Notes: generated from the letters alone by a model not told the origin. A stretch of DNA of 64,000 nucleotides from Asaia bogorensis NBRC 16594 (GCF_001547995.1 NZ_AP014690.1:897501-961500), one strand, 5' to 3'; positions 1 to 8,188 are shown, counted from the first letter of the stretch. Numbers and translations are program-made.

Positions 1-205
1 CCAGGGCATGGTGGCGCTGAGCGTCGGCATCGGCGGTGGGCTAAGCAATCTGATTGGCGGATACATCGTGCAGCTCGAAGGTTATCACGCCGGCTTTCTC
101 TCACTCACGGTCATTGCTGTAATGGCGCTGGTATTTTTCCTGACGCTCATGCCCGAAACACGTGACCCGGATGAGCAGGGCGTCCCTGCTTCCGTGACAG
201 CCTGA
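1..205 (+). CDS. MFS transporter, C-terminal fragment
   Basis: The frame is open from the window edge to a TGA at 203-205, so only the C-terminus (about 67 residues) is visible. It contains a small-residue-rich helix (GIGGGLSNLIGGYIV), a short loop, one more long hydrophobic helix, and a charged tail after MPETRDPDE. A final helix ending in a PETR motif is typical of major facilitator superfamily carriers. The next gene starts 12 bp downstream on the same strand, so the two are probably cotranscribed. The substrate cannot be inferred from this piece. Confidence 0.7.
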   Translation, partial: QGMVALSVGIGGGLSNLIGGYIVQLEGYHAGFLSLTVIAVMALVFFLTLMPETRDPDEQGVPASVTA

Positions 206-217
206 GGAACAACCGCC

Positions 218-1456
218 ATGGACGCGCTTATCCTGTGGGGGGCCTGTCTTTTCGCTGTAGCGGGATTACTGCTACGGCCGTGGCAATTGCCCGAGGCGCT
301 ATGGACGTCACTCGCCGCCGTAACCCTGCCGCTTGCAGGGATTCTTGCTTGGCCAGATGTTGGCCGGGCAATCGCCTCGGGCAAGGAAGTGTATCTGTTT
401 CTGCTGGGCATGATGCTGCTGAGCGAAGTGGCACGGCAGGAAAAGCTGTTCGACTGGCTGGCGGCCCTCGCGCTGAGCCGGGCGCGCAGTTCCGGGCAAA
501 GGCTGTTCCTGATCATTTTTGCTGTCGCAATCGTCACAACGGCCTTTCTCTCGAATGATGCCACGATCATCCTGCTGACACCGCCCGTTATTGCGGTTGC
601 CAGCAAGGCCAAGATCGATCCTTATCCCTCGCTTCTTGCCTGCGCCTTTGTTGCCAATGCGGCGAGCTTTCTCCTTCCTATCAGCAATCCGGCCAATCTC
701 GTGCTTTACGGAGGGGCACCGCCCGGACTGGTGCCCTGGTTGGGGCGTTTCCTCGCGCCATCCTGTATGGCGATCGGGATCAGCTTTGTGATGCTTTTCT
801 TGATGATGCGACACAGGATCAAGGTGGAATTCAGCCAGTCGGAACCGTTGCCGAAGCTAGATGCGACGGCGCGTTTCAGTGCGCTGGCCCTGTTTGTTAT
901 CACGCTGCTGCTGACCCTCGTTTCTTTTATGCATGGTTCGCTGGGCTGGGCCACAGCCGCGGGAGGCGTGGCGCTTTATGCCGTGATAACGTTGCGCCGC
1001 CGCCAGTCTCCTCTGCCAGGGCTCAGCGAAATTTCCTGGTCGGTTTTTCCGCTTGTTGCCAGTCTCTTCGTGCTTGTCGCAGCCGTTGAGCAGAGTGGTG
1101 TTATCGCCTCGCTTGTCCGGTTCATCTTCGCCTGTGGTCACGGCACTGAGGCCGTCATGGTAACGGGCTTTGGCATGGCCATTCTGAGCAATATCATCAA
1201 CAACCTGCCTTCGGGCCTGATGGCCGCCCAGCTTGCCCCGATGCTCTCATCCCATGGGAGCGCCTTTCAGGATGCGTTGTTGATTGGTGTGGATCTGGGT
1301 CCGAACATGACGCTGAGCGGATCTCTGGCAACGGTGCTCTGGCTGATTATCCTGCGCAAGCACGATCTTGAAATGAGCTATGGGCGCTTCATGTGCTTTG
1401 GCATGGCGCTGACCGTACCCGCCCTGATTGCCGCTTTGCTTGTTCTGATGATCTGA
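218..1456 (+). CDS. ArsB/SLC13-type (ion transporter superfamily) permease
   Basis: A 412-residue integral membrane protein with about ten to twelve hydrophobic segments. The pattern SNDATIILLTPPVIAVA at about residues 110-126 and a second half-repeat with SNIINNLPSGLMA near residue 325 are the paired Asn/Asp-rich discontinuous helices of the ArsB/CitM/SLC13 fold, which exports arsenite or moves divalent anions with sodium or protons. No arsR or arsC lies nearby, so an arsenic role is unproven and a general anion permease is equally possible. It follows an MFS gene by 12 bp, suggesting a transporter operon. The start ATG is 218; no alternative in-frame start gives a better N-terminus. Confidence 0.75.
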   Translation: MDALILWGACLFAVAGLLLRPWQLPEALWTSLAAVTLPLAGILAWPDVGRAIASGKEVYLFLLGMMLLSEVARQEKLFDWLAALALSRARSSGQRLFLIIFAVAIVTTAFLSNDATIILLTPPVIAVASKAKIDPYPSLLACAFVANAASFLLPISNPANLVLYGGAPPGLVPWLGRFLAPSCMAIGISFVMLFLMMRHRIKVEFSQSEPLPKLDATARFSALALFVITLLLTLVSFMHGSLGWATAAGGVALYAVITLRRRQSPLPGLSEISWSVFPLVASLFVLVAAVEQSGVIASLVRFIFACGHGTEAVMVTGFGMAILSNIINNLPSGLMAAQLAPMLSSHGSAFQDALLIGVDLGPNMTLSGSLATVLWLIILRKHDLEMSYGRFMCFGMALTVPALIAALLVLMI

Positions 1457-1557
1457 GTGCAGGTGTTTCACCCCCGTTAGCGTGAGAGGCGGATTGTATC
1501 ATTGGATGTCATCTGGAAGACTGGGGACCTCCCGACCGATACGAGGCTGCTTTTCGC

Positions 1558-3036
1558 ATGGCTGAACTTCCGCAACCGCCCGCTTCCATCGCCACATCCG
1601 TTTTCGAGACACGCGATGCCCGCCATGAGGCGGGGCAGGGCCTGCGGAAAACCGTGCCCCGCAGCGCCCACGCCGCATGGGAGCCGCCTTCAAATCGGGT
1701 CGATCCGGTCGATCTGCTTATCAGGCAGGGTAAGAGCCGTATCCAGAACCTGCTGCCAATCCGTTATGAACGTATGCGTGCGTCTCCGTTTGCCTTCATG
1801 CGAGGGAGCGCCATCGTCATGGCCGCCGATCTGGCCCATACCGTCGCCAGCGGGCCGTATGTGCAAAGCTGTGGTGATTGCCATATGGCCAATTTCGGGG
1901 CCTATGCCTCGGCTGATGGTATAGCCGTTTTTGACATCAACGATTTTGACGAGACCTGTCCTGCCCCGTTCGAATGGGACATCAAGCGTCTTGCAACGTC
2001 GCTGGTTCTTGCAAGCGGGGAGGCAGGGGCGGCTGACAGGCTGGCGCGGCATAACGCTTTTCTGGCCGTGCGGACCTATCAGGATGAGATGGCCCGTCTT
2101 GCGCCAATGAGCCCGCTGGAAATCTGGTCCGACCGGATCGATCTTGCAGCCGCCATAGCCGATTTTTCCGACAAGCATACACGCAAGGGCGTGCGTGAGC
2201 GTTTGGAAGCGCGGCTGGAGAGCGCGCGTAACCATTTCGGTCTGGTCTCATTCGACAAGAACACACCCAGCCTGCGTGTCAAACCGCCGCTGGTGGTGCG
2301 TCTGCCTGACGAGGACGAGACCATCCACCAGGCCTTCGCACGTTACATCGCCACCCAGCCCCCTGAACGCGCGGTGCTGCTGTCGCGCTACCGGCTGAAG
2401 GATGTGCTGTTCAAGGTTGTAGGGGTGGGAAGCGTCGGCACTTATTGCGCGATTGGCCTGTTTGCCACGGCCGATGGCGAAACCCTGCTGCTGCAGATCA
2501 AGGAGGCGCAGGAATCAGTGCTCGCAGCTTATTGTGGGGGACCTCATTACGATAATCAGGGGCAACGCGTGGTGGAGGGCCAGCGCCTGATGCAGGCTTC
2601 TTCAGACAGGTTTCTTGGCTGGACCCATACAACGAACACCAAGCGCTCGCGTCATGCGCCTGATGGCTCGAACAGGCAGTTCTATGTCCGGCGCCTCAAG
2701 GATAGCCGTCTTGCCGCTATTGGCGCAGATGTGGCGCAGGAAGGGCTGGATGATTATGCCGCCCTGTGCGGCAGGGCGCTGGCACGTGCTCATGCGCGTT
2801 CGGGCGATGTGGCGAAGATTGCGGGTTATCTGGGCAGCAGCGACAGCTTTGCAGAAGCGATAGCCGATTTTGCCGAGGCTTACGCCGGCCAGACGCGCAA
2901 GGACTGGGAAGATTTCAACGCGGCGATCGATGCGGGCAGGCTCAGCGTAACTGGCGAAACGAAAGACCGGAAAAAGAGCCGGGGTGCGGGGCAGGGCACC
3001 AAGCGACGTACGGGGCGAGGCAGAAGCGCAGGGTAG
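1558..3036 (+). CDS. DUF2252 family protein (kinase-like fold)
   Basis: A 492-residue soluble protein that matches the DUF2252 family across its length. Visible signatures are the segment RYERMRASPFAFMRGSA near residues 70-86, the motif SCGDCHMANFGAY near residue 106, and FDINDFDET about 20 residues later. The GDxHxxNFG and DFD pair resembles the catalytic and metal-binding loops of aminoglycoside phosphotransferase-like kinases, but no substrate is known for the family. The C-terminal tail (about the last 25 residues) is very rich in Lys, Arg and Gly. It stands alone, 101 bp after the permease, and is followed by a regulated promoter. Function is unassigned. Confidence 0.8.
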   Translation: MAELPQPPASIATSVFETRDARHEAGQGLRKTVPRSAHAAWEPPSNRVDPVDLLIRQGKSRIQNLLPIRYERMRASPFAFMRGSAIVMAADLAHTVASGPYVQSCGDCHMANFGAYASADGIAVFDINDFDETCPAPFEWDIKRLATSLVLASGEAGAADRLARHNAFLAVRTYQDEMARLAPMSPLEIWSDRIDLAAAIADFSDKHTRKGVRERLEARLESARNHFGLVSFDKNTPSLRVKPPLVVRLPDEDETIHQAFARYIATQPPERAVLLSRYRLKDVLFKVVGVGSVGTYCAIGLFATADGETLLLQIKEAQESVLAAYCGGPHYDNQGQRVVEGQRLMQASSDRFLGWTHTTNTKRSRHAPDGSNRQFYVRRLKDSRLAAIGADVAQEGLDDYAALCGRALARAHARSGDVAKIAGYLGSSDSFAEAIADFAEAYAGQTRKDWEDFNAAIDAGRLSVTGETKDRKKSRGAGQGTKRRTGRGRSAG

Positions 3037-3121
3037 CCCTTCAACTGTCGGTCAAAGGCGGAGCGAGAAGGGCGGAAACATCGCGCCACCCCGTTGGCAG
3101 GCCTTGTAACAAGGTTCGGCT

Positions 3122-3163
3122 AATTCATGAATTATTGACAAATTGGCATTTTGCCACTATCTA
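3122..3163 (+). promoter_or_regulatory. Promoter and operator-like palindromes before the GH32 gene
   Basis: A near-consensus sigma-70 promoter is visible: TTGACA at 3135-3140, a 17-bp spacer, and TATCTA at 3158-3163. A perfect 12-bp palindrome AATTCATGAATT at 3122-3133 abuts the -35 box. A second inverted repeat, TGGCA-ttt-TGCCA (3145-3156), sits inside the spacer, where a bound repressor would block RNA polymerase. This AT-rich block stands out from the GC-rich surroundings. That the gene is controlled by a sugar-responsive repressor is an inference from operator position. Confidence 0.65.
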
Positions 3164-3227
3164 TATTTCGTCCCTGACCGAAAGGGGCTGTTTTCATAAA
3201 TAATCTTCAACAAGATCTTGGAAAAAC

Positions 3228-4754
3228 ATGACTGACCGGAAAACCGAATGTTCCGTCGCTCTGACGGGCAAGCTGTATCGACCCTCAGTTCATTTCACGC
3301 CTCCCACGGGCTTCATGAACGATCCGAACGGACTCGTTTTCGATGGCACGCAATATCACCTTTATTACCAGCATAACCCTGACGCCGCGTATTCAGCCAA
3401 TATCTGCTGGGGCCATGCCACAAGCACGGATCTGCTGAACTGGAAAGACCAGCCAATCGCCGTGCCTGATACGGTTGACGGTCAGGCCTATACAGGTTGT
3501 GCCGTGCTCGATCGGGACAATCGGTCGGGCCTGTTTGCCAATGCGCATGGCACCAACATCGCAGCGCTTTACACGCGCTCCCTGCCGACACGACAGAGCC
3601 AGTATCTCGCAATCAGTGACAATAACGGCCAGAGCTTCGAGGAGTATGCGGGTAATCCCGTTCTCGACATCGGCAGCCCGAATTTTCGCGACCCCCAGGT
3701 GATCTTTCACGAGCCCACGCAGAAATGGGTGGTGGTCATTGCCGAGGTCGATCATCATCGCATCGGCTTCTATGCCTCGAATGACCTGATCCACTGGACG
3801 CATCTCAGCCATTTTGGCCCCGCGGGACTGCCGACCGTCAATTACGAATGTCCCAACCTCATCCAGGTGAGGGACGAGGCCGGCGCAATGCGCTGGGTGC
3901 TGTTTGTCTCCATCAATCCGGGCAGCCCGATGGGGGGCAGCGTCACGCAGTACTTTATCGGTGATTTCGATGGCGCGGTGTTTACACCCTGCGATGCGAT
4001 CCTCCGCCTGACCGATTTCGCCAAGGATGCCTATGCCCTGCAGGTATGGAGCAACATGCCGGATTCCGAGGCGGTCAATATCGCCTGGATGGGGAACTGG
4101 CAGTACTGTCAGGAACTCCCGACGCGGGATTGGCGTGGCGCAATGTCACTGCCGCGCTCCATGACTATCATACAGGACACCAACGGCTATCCGCGTCTGG
4201 TGCAGAAGCCACGCGGCGTGGAAAAACTCCGTCTCCCACTCCTGAGCGAGGCGAACCGTTATCTCGCCGTGTCAACGCGTCGGGAAATTCCTCTCCCGGT
4301 GGGCAAGGCCATTGAGATTGTCATTCGCCTGACCGCCGATGAATATCGCCAGACTGAACCGGGTCAGAATGGCCCTGTAATCAATCGCTTCGAACTGGCT
4401 TTCGCTAACGAGGAAGGCGAGAAGCTGTCGATCGGTTATGATGTGCCATCCTCGCAGATCTGGCTGGATCGCAGCAAGCTGCGCGGGTTCGACCATCCAT
4501 TCTTCACGGGGCGTTTCGCCGCGCCAGTCAATACGGCCTATTACCCCGATGCCCGCAGTGTTGACCTGCATCTGTTCCTCGATGGCTGCGCCTTTGAACT
4601 CTACGCCAATGAGTATCTGGAAACGGCGACGGCGCTCGTTTACCCGGCCAGACCGCTCGACCGCCTGCGCCTCGTAACCGAGGGGACGGGGTTCACGATC
4701 GAAACGCTCGAGATTTACACACTCGACAAGACGATGTGCCGAGCGACGCTCTGA
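3228..4754 (+). CDS. Glycoside hydrolase family 32 beta-fructosidase (levanase/invertase type)
   Basis: A 508-residue protein that hydrolyses terminal beta-D-fructofuranosyl bonds in sucrose, levan or inulin. The three GH32 signatures are present: FMNDPNG at residues 29-35 with nucleophile Asp32, FRDP at 153-156 with transition-state-stabilising Asp155, and ECP at 207-209 with acid/base Glu207. The five-bladed propeller is followed by a C-terminal beta-sandwich from about residue 350. The N-terminus has no signal peptide or membrane segment, so the enzyme appears cytoplasmic, unlike most bacterial levanases. No transporter or fructokinase adjoins it. Exact substrate preference cannot be read from sequence alone. 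Confidence 0.88.
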   Translation: MTDRKTECSVALTGKLYRPSVHFTPPTGFMNDPNGLVFDGTQYHLYYQHNPDAAYSANICWGHATSTDLLNWKDQPIAVPDTVDGQAYTGCAVLDRDNRSGLFANAHGTNIAALYTRSLPTRQSQYLAISDNNGQSFEEYAGNPVLDIGSPNFRDPQVIFHEPTQKWVVVIAEVDHHRIGFYASNDLIHWTHLSHFGPAGLPTVNYECPNLIQVRDEAGAMRWVLFVSINPGSPMGGSVTQYFIGDFDGAVFTPCDAILRLTDFAKDAYALQVWSNMPDSEAVNIAWMGNWQYCQELPTRDWRGAMSLPRSMTIIQDTNGYPRLVQKPRGVEKLRLPLLSEANRYLAVSTRREIPLPVGKAIEIVIRLTADEYRQTEPGQNGPVINRFELAFANEEGEKLSIGYDVPSSQIWLDRSKLRGFDHPFFTGRFAAPVNTAYYPDARSVDLHLFLDGCAFELYANEYLETATALVYPARPLDRLRLVTEGTGFTIETLEIYTLDKTMCRATL

Positions 4755-4758
4755 AGTC

Positions 4759-4791
4759 CCGCAGGGGGAGCCTTGCCGCCCCCTGCTTTAT
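4759..4791 (+). terminator. Rho-independent terminator after the GH32 gene
   Basis: An 8-bp GC-rich stem, GCAGGGGG (4761-4768) with CCCCCTGC (4779-4786), encloses a 10-nt loop and is followed by TTTAT. It lies 7 bp after the GH32 stop codon and separates that gene from the convergent oxidoreductase. Confidence 0.7.
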
Positions 4792-4802
4792 CACCTGAGC
4801 GG

Positions 4803-5864
4803 TCAGTAAGCTGCTTTCTCCTCCTCCGTCAGGGGGAGGGGAACAGCCCGTTTCTCGCGAGCCGACTGGGCCGCTGCCTCTATCACCGCCATGACGGCGA
4901 GCGCTTCGACTGGCCTGATCGGGTTTGCGCCCTCGCCTGACAGGGCCTTTGCAAGGCAGCGATATAATTCGCGCTGGTCACCCGGCAGGGCGTCGGTTTC
5001 ATGAAAGCTTGTTTCATCGGTGTGGATCTGCAGGCGATCCGGGTCCTGTCCCCAGTCTTTCTCGCCCGGCGTCAACCCCGCACGAAGCTGCCCTTCCTGT
5101 GGGTCGCCAAGTGTCTTGATCAGGGTGCCGCCCGTGCCATGCACACGAAAGCGGACAGCCCCTCCGGCCGCCAGTGAACCCGTATGGAGGATGACCCGCG
5201 TCGGGCCATATTCCAGGATGATATGAGCCCAGTCATCACTGAGGGCGCCGTCACGCTGGAAGGCAATGGAGGCCTGAACCTGCTCGGGCAGACCGAAAAT
5301 CTGAAGTGCCTGATCAACAAGATGCGGACCGATATCGAACAGGACACCCGCACCAGCGCCTTTCCCCTCGCGCCAGCGATCCCTCACCTGAGGGCGGAAC
5401 CGATCAATGGTTGATTCAAAATGACGGACCTGCCCGATGACACCCTGCGCCAATGCGGCGCGGATTGTCAGGAAATCACTGTCCCACCGGCGGTTGTGAA
5501 AGACGCAGAGTTCGCGCCCATGATGTTCTGCCGTTGCGATGATCTGACGCGCCTCATCGAGCGACAGGGCGAAGGGCTTCTCCAGCAGGACGTGTTTGCC
5601 CGCAGCCAGGGCAGCACAGGCAAGCGGGAAATGCGTATCATTGGGGGTGGCGATCACCACCAGATCAATCGCCGGATCGGCAAAAGCGGCCTGCGGATCG
5701 TCATAGACGCGGCAGTCAGGGTGGTCCGCCCGGACCTCATCGGCCCGGCTCGACACGATGCCATACAGGTTCCATTCGGGCAGGGAGTCGATGAAAGGCG
5801 CATGGAAAACACGGCTCACATAACCATATCCGACCAGTGCCGCCTGCGTGATGCGTGCTGCCAT
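4803..5864 (-). CDS. Gfo/Idh/MocA family NAD(P)-dependent oxidoreductase
   Basis: A 353-residue dehydrogenase with an N-terminal Rossmann fold (glycine motif GYGYVSRVF near residue 12) and the family motif LLEKPFALS near residue 95, whose Lys takes part in catalysis. DIGPHLVDQAL near residue 178 supplies the conserved Asp/His of the C-terminal substrate domain. Members oxidise or reduce sugars, inositols or related polyols using NAD(P). The gene is alone on its strand, convergent with the beta-fructosidase gene, and divergent from the SMR exporter gene. A sugar-alcohol substrate would fit an acetic acid bacterium but is not shown by the sequence. Confidence 0.85.
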   Translation of the reverse strand: MAARITQAALVGYGYVSRVFHAPFIDSLPEWNLYGIVSSRADEVRADHPDCRVYDDPQAAFADPAIDLVVIATPNDTHFPLACAALAAGKHVLLEKPFALSLDEARQIIATAEHHGRELCVFHNRRWDSDFLTIRAALAQGVIGQVRHFESTIDRFRPQVRDRWREGKGAGAGVLFDIGPHLVDQALQIFGLPEQVQASIAFQRDGALSDDWAHIILEYGPTRVILHTGSLAAGGAVRFRVHGTGGTLIKTLGDPQEGQLRAGLTPGEKDWGQDPDRLQIHTDETSFHETDALPGDQRELYRCLAKALSGEGANPIRPVEALAVMAVIEAAAQSAREKRAVPLPLTEEEKAAY

Positions 5865-6040
5865 GAGAATTTCCTCCCGTTATGTGTTCGATCTGTTTTC
5901 CGGTTCCGGCATACGGCCAAGCGACTGAAATCTCGATAGGCCGCCGGTTGTCTCGGTGAGTTAATCGCGATGGCGCGACGCGAGTTGTCCCGTCGTGCCG
6001 ATTTGAACTCTGTCTTCAACCAGATTATAATGCCTTCAGC

Positions 6041-6110
6041 AGCGACGACGTTCCTGCCTCCATGCGAGCTTCAAGACCGGGACGGCCCGGCGAAACCCGT
6101 TTCAGGAGGT
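6041..6110 (+). promoter_or_regulatory. Probable guanidine-II (mini-ykkC) riboswitch
   Basis: Two short hairpins with ACGR tetraloops precede the exporter gene. Hairpin 1 is AGCG-ACGA-CGTT (6041-6052), a weak 4-bp stem including a GU pair. Hairpin 2 is CCGGG-ACGG-CCCGG (6077-6090), a strong 5-bp stem. Their loops can kiss through CG. The linker contains CCTCC (6057-6061), complementary to the ribosome-binding site AGGAGG (6104-6109), which lies just after hairpin 2. This layout, upstream of an SMR gene, matches the known guanidine-II class, in which ligand-stabilised hairpins free the ribosome-binding site. The weak first stem is the main doubt. Confidence 0.68.
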
Positions 6111-6115
6111 CCGTC

Positions 6116-6430
6116 ATGGCGTGGATCGCGCTTTTTCTTGCTGGTATGAGCGAAATTTTCTGGGCTGCGGCCATGAAGCAGTCCGAGGGCTTCACGCGCC
6201 TCTGGCCAAGCCTTGCCACGGTCATTGGCATGGTGGTGAGTGTCGGGCTTCTCGGCTGGGCAATGAAGAGCCTGCCTTTGGGTACTGCCTATATGATCTG
6301 GACCGGTATCGGCGCGATCGGGGCATTCATCATCGGGATCACGCTTTTTGGAGAGGCTGGCAGTCCTCTGCGCTGCATTGCGGCCCTTCTCATTCTCACT
6401 GGCCTGCTTCTGATGAAATGGGCTACGTGA
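6116..6430 (+). CDS. gdx: SMR family guanidinium exporter (Gdx/SugE type)
   Basis: A 104-residue, four-helix small multidrug resistance protein. The first helix reads LFLAGMSEIFWA with the essential Glu13, and the third helix carries the conserved GTAYMIWTGIGAIGAF segment. The start at 6116 is chosen because AGGAGG lies 6 bp upstream and the family begins at this point; the earlier ATG at 6062 would add 18 non-conserved residues spanning the riboswitch. Gdx proteins export guanidinium in exchange for protons as antiparallel dimers. The upstream guanidine-II-like element supports the Gdx rather than the broad quaternary-ammonium subtype. Confidence 0.85.
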   Translation: MAWIALFLAGMSEIFWAAAMKQSEGFTRLWPSLATVIGMVVSVGLLGWAMKSLPLGTAYMIWTGIGAIGAFIIGITLFGEAGSPLRCIAALLILTGLLLMKWAT

Positions 6431-6671
6431 GAAGCGGCTTTTCATAGCTCCGCCCTCCAGCCTGGGCGTGAGTTGCGAAGGGCTGGTCTGGTCCGGGGCG
6501 ATCGCGCGCCATCCTTGCCCGCTCGCAAAGATCGTTCAGGTCATTGCGCATCCCGTCCTCTGGTGGACTGCGAGCAGGCATGGGGGCGGTTACATTCCCT
6601 TTCGCTTCGTTCCTCGTCCGGTATGAAACGCCCTGCCATAGAATGAGCAGGACAATCGCCAGACGGATCAC
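6423..6671 (-). CDS. Small hypothetical membrane-anchored protein (doubtful)
   Basis: An 82-codon frame with a GTG start encodes a hydrophobic N-terminus (IRLAIVLLILWQGVSY) followed by a hydrophilic tail. The sequence AAAGGG precedes the start too closely to be a good ribosome-binding site. Its 3' end overlaps the exporter gene by 8 bp, and its start is 8 bp from the divergent proline-rich gene, leaving no room for two promoters. I recognise no family. It is listed only because the region has no better-supported gene. Confidence 0.25.
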   Translation of the reverse strand: MIRLAIVLLILWQGVSYRTRNEAKGNVTAPMPARSPPEDGMRNDLNDLCERARMARDRPGPDQPFATHAQAGGRSYEKPLLT

Positions 6672-6679
6672 GCCCTTTC

Positions 6680-7033
6680 ATGATACTCCGGATCACGACA
6701 TCCGCATTGCTTGTGCTCATTTCAGCCGGGTCGGTTTCTGCGGCGCTTGCGCAGAGCAATACGGTCTATAACGGGCAGGTCTATACGGCCTCGCCTGGTT
6801 ATGGCGCCACCTCATCCGCCGGACCGGAGGACGGGCAGGAACAGCGATGCAGACGCCCTCCTCCGCCGCCACGGGACGGAAGGGGACCTCCAGGGGGAGA
6901 TGACGGACACCCGCCCCCGCCGCCGGATGATGATCGTGGGCCGCCACCAGGGGACGGGCAGCGCTGGCACCATCCCCCGCATGGATGTCCGCCTCCACCG
7001 CCCCCTCCCGATGGGGAAGGATATGGGCGATGA
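6680..7033 (+). CDS. Secreted proline-rich small protein
   Basis: A 117-residue protein with a clear Sec signal peptide (about residues 1-24, cleavage likely after AALA) and a mature part dominated by Pro, Gly, Asp and Arg, with runs such as RRPPPPPRDG, HPPPPPDDD and CPPPPPPPDG. Such low-complexity tails occur in envelope-associated proteins of acetic acid bacteria, but no function is known to me. Its TGA overlaps an ATG (ATGA at 7030-7033) that opens the next frame. No good ribosome-binding site is visible. Confidence 0.55.
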   Translation: MILRITTSALLVLISAGSVSAALAQSNTVYNGQVYTASPGYGATSSAGPEDGQEQRCRRPPPPPRDGRGPPGGDDGHPPPPPDDDRGPPPGDGQRWHHPPHGCPPPPPPPDGEGYGR

Positions 7034-7368
7034 TCCCGCCTATCCTGTGTGACGTGCTGATCGCCCCTGAAGATAACGGCGCAAGGAGGCAGGCCGGGGG
7101 GCGATCTCGTGATGGCGAGCAGGCGCCCAGACGCTCCATAGCGTTGACCTATAAAGCCCGGACACTCGGTTTCTGCCTTGTTCTGATCTTCTGCGGATGT
7201 GCGTCGCATACGCAGCCAGACATGGATGACAGCGCGGGTGCTGATGATCAGGCGCAGCAGAGCGATGGCGCGCATGGATCACATGGAGGGGGATCCCATA
7301 TGGGTGGGCTCTGGACTGAAATGGCCCGCACAGCCCTGCAGACCGGCATGGGTTTCATCCATCACTGA
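7030..7368 (+). CDS. Small putative lipoprotein, uncertain start
   Basis: The frame opening at ATG 7030 overlaps the preceding stop by 4 bp and encodes 112 residues. A lipoprotein-type segment, TLGFCLVLIFCGCASH, begins only at about residue 45, so an internal TTG at 7144 (74 residues) may be the real start. The mature part is rich in Asp, Gln, Gly and His (GAHGSHGGGSHMGG) and ends in a short amphipathic helix and HH. The His-rich stretch could bind metal, which is speculation. No family is recognised. The ATGA overlap suggests coupling to the proline-rich gene. Confidence 0.45.
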   Translation: MIPPILCDVLIAPEDNGARRQAGGRSRDGEQAPRRSIALTYKARTLGFCLVLIFCGCASHTQPDMDDSAGADDQAQQSDGAHGSHGGGSHMGGLWTEMARTALQTGMGFIHH

Positions 7369-7583
7369 ACGCGTCATATGCAGCAGCATTTTCAGGGGGG
7401 CAGGCCGAGGCTCTATAGAACTTGCCACTGTCACACGACATGGTGCTGGGCGTCGGGGCTGTCCTGGGTCTGGGGGCGGGCGAGCACATCGCTATCGTAA
7501 CAATCTTCGCCGTTGCGTGATCGGACGTCCGGATTTTTTGTCCCTATAGTCGGATTTCAGATCTACTCAGAAAGAAAACTCCG

Positions 7584-7973
7584 ATGCAACTCGCTACCGC
7601 CCTGGATTATATCGACCGTGCCTTGCAGATTGCCCGCGAGCGCGGCGTGAGAGTTGCGGTCGCCGTCGTGGATGCCGGTGGCCATCTGGTGGCTTTCAAG
7701 AAGGATGACGGGACGCAGCTGGGGAGCATTGAGCTCGCCCTGTCCAAGGCACGTACCTCAGCCCTTTTCCTGCGCCCGACCGAGGATATGGAAAAGGCCC
7801 TGCATGCAGGCAAGACCATGATTGCAGCCCTTCCCAATGTTCTGCCCGCAGGTGGCGGTGCACCCATCATGGTCAATGGAGCGGTTATCGGGGCGCTGGG
7901 ACTGAGCGGCGGGGAGGGTGAGACCGATGCCCGTCTGGCCGAGGCGGCTGTCAAGGCCTTCGGCATAAGCTGA
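7584..7973 (+). CDS. GlcG/HbpS family heme-binding-like protein
   Basis: A 129-residue single-domain protein of the GlcG/HbpS (former DUF336) family. Diagnostic stretches are VAVAVVDAGGHLVAFKKDDG near residues 25-44, the conserved SxxKARTSALF helix near residue 58, and LPAGGGAPIMVNGAVIGALGLSGG near residues 90-113. Family members bind heme or act beside glycolate, propanediol and redox enzymes; their catalytic roles are poorly defined. There is no signal peptide, so it is cytoplasmic. It stands alone between a small lipoprotein gene and the tRNA gene, so context does not add a function. Confidence 0.85.
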   Translation: MQLATALDYIDRALQIARERGVRVAVAVVDAGGHLVAFKKDDGTQLGSIELALSKARTSALFLRPTEDMEKALHAGKTMIAALPNVLPAGGGAPIMVNGAVIGALGLSGGEGETDARLAEAAVKAFGIS

Positions 7974-8111
7974 TCCGGCCCCTCGCGGTCCCGGGCCAAC
8001 GCCTCGCAACGTTGGGGGCTGGCCTGTAAGGGCACTCCGCTTGGGCTGAGAGGCGCGCAGAGAACATGCCGCGCTACAGGGCCGTTGAAGCTGATGTGAT
8101 TTTTAGAGAAA

Positions 8112-8188
8112 TGGCGGACCCGAAAGGATTCGAACCTTCGACCTTCGCCTTCGGAGGGCGACGCTCTATCCAGCTGAGCTACGGGTCC
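8112..8188 (-). tRNA. tRNA-Arg (anticodon CCG)
   Basis: Read on the minus strand, the acceptor stem GGACCCG (8188-8182) pairs with CGGGTCC (8122-8116), followed by discriminator G and an encoded CCA (8114-8112). The D arm has AGCTCAGCTGGATAGAGC and the T arm has GGTTCGAATCC. The anticodon stem TCGCC/GGCGA encloses loop CTCCGAA, giving anticodon CCG, which reads CGG (Arg). Confidence 0.96.

Noticed and set aside
5972-5999. 9-bp stem-loop upstream of the guanidine-II element as first riboswitch hairpin
   Set aside because: Its loop is not ACGR, so it does not fit the class; the ACGA loop at 6045 fits better.
8112-8188. tRNA-Arg as an integration site with a neighbouring element
   Set aside because: No integrase and no duplicated tRNA 3' end in either flank.
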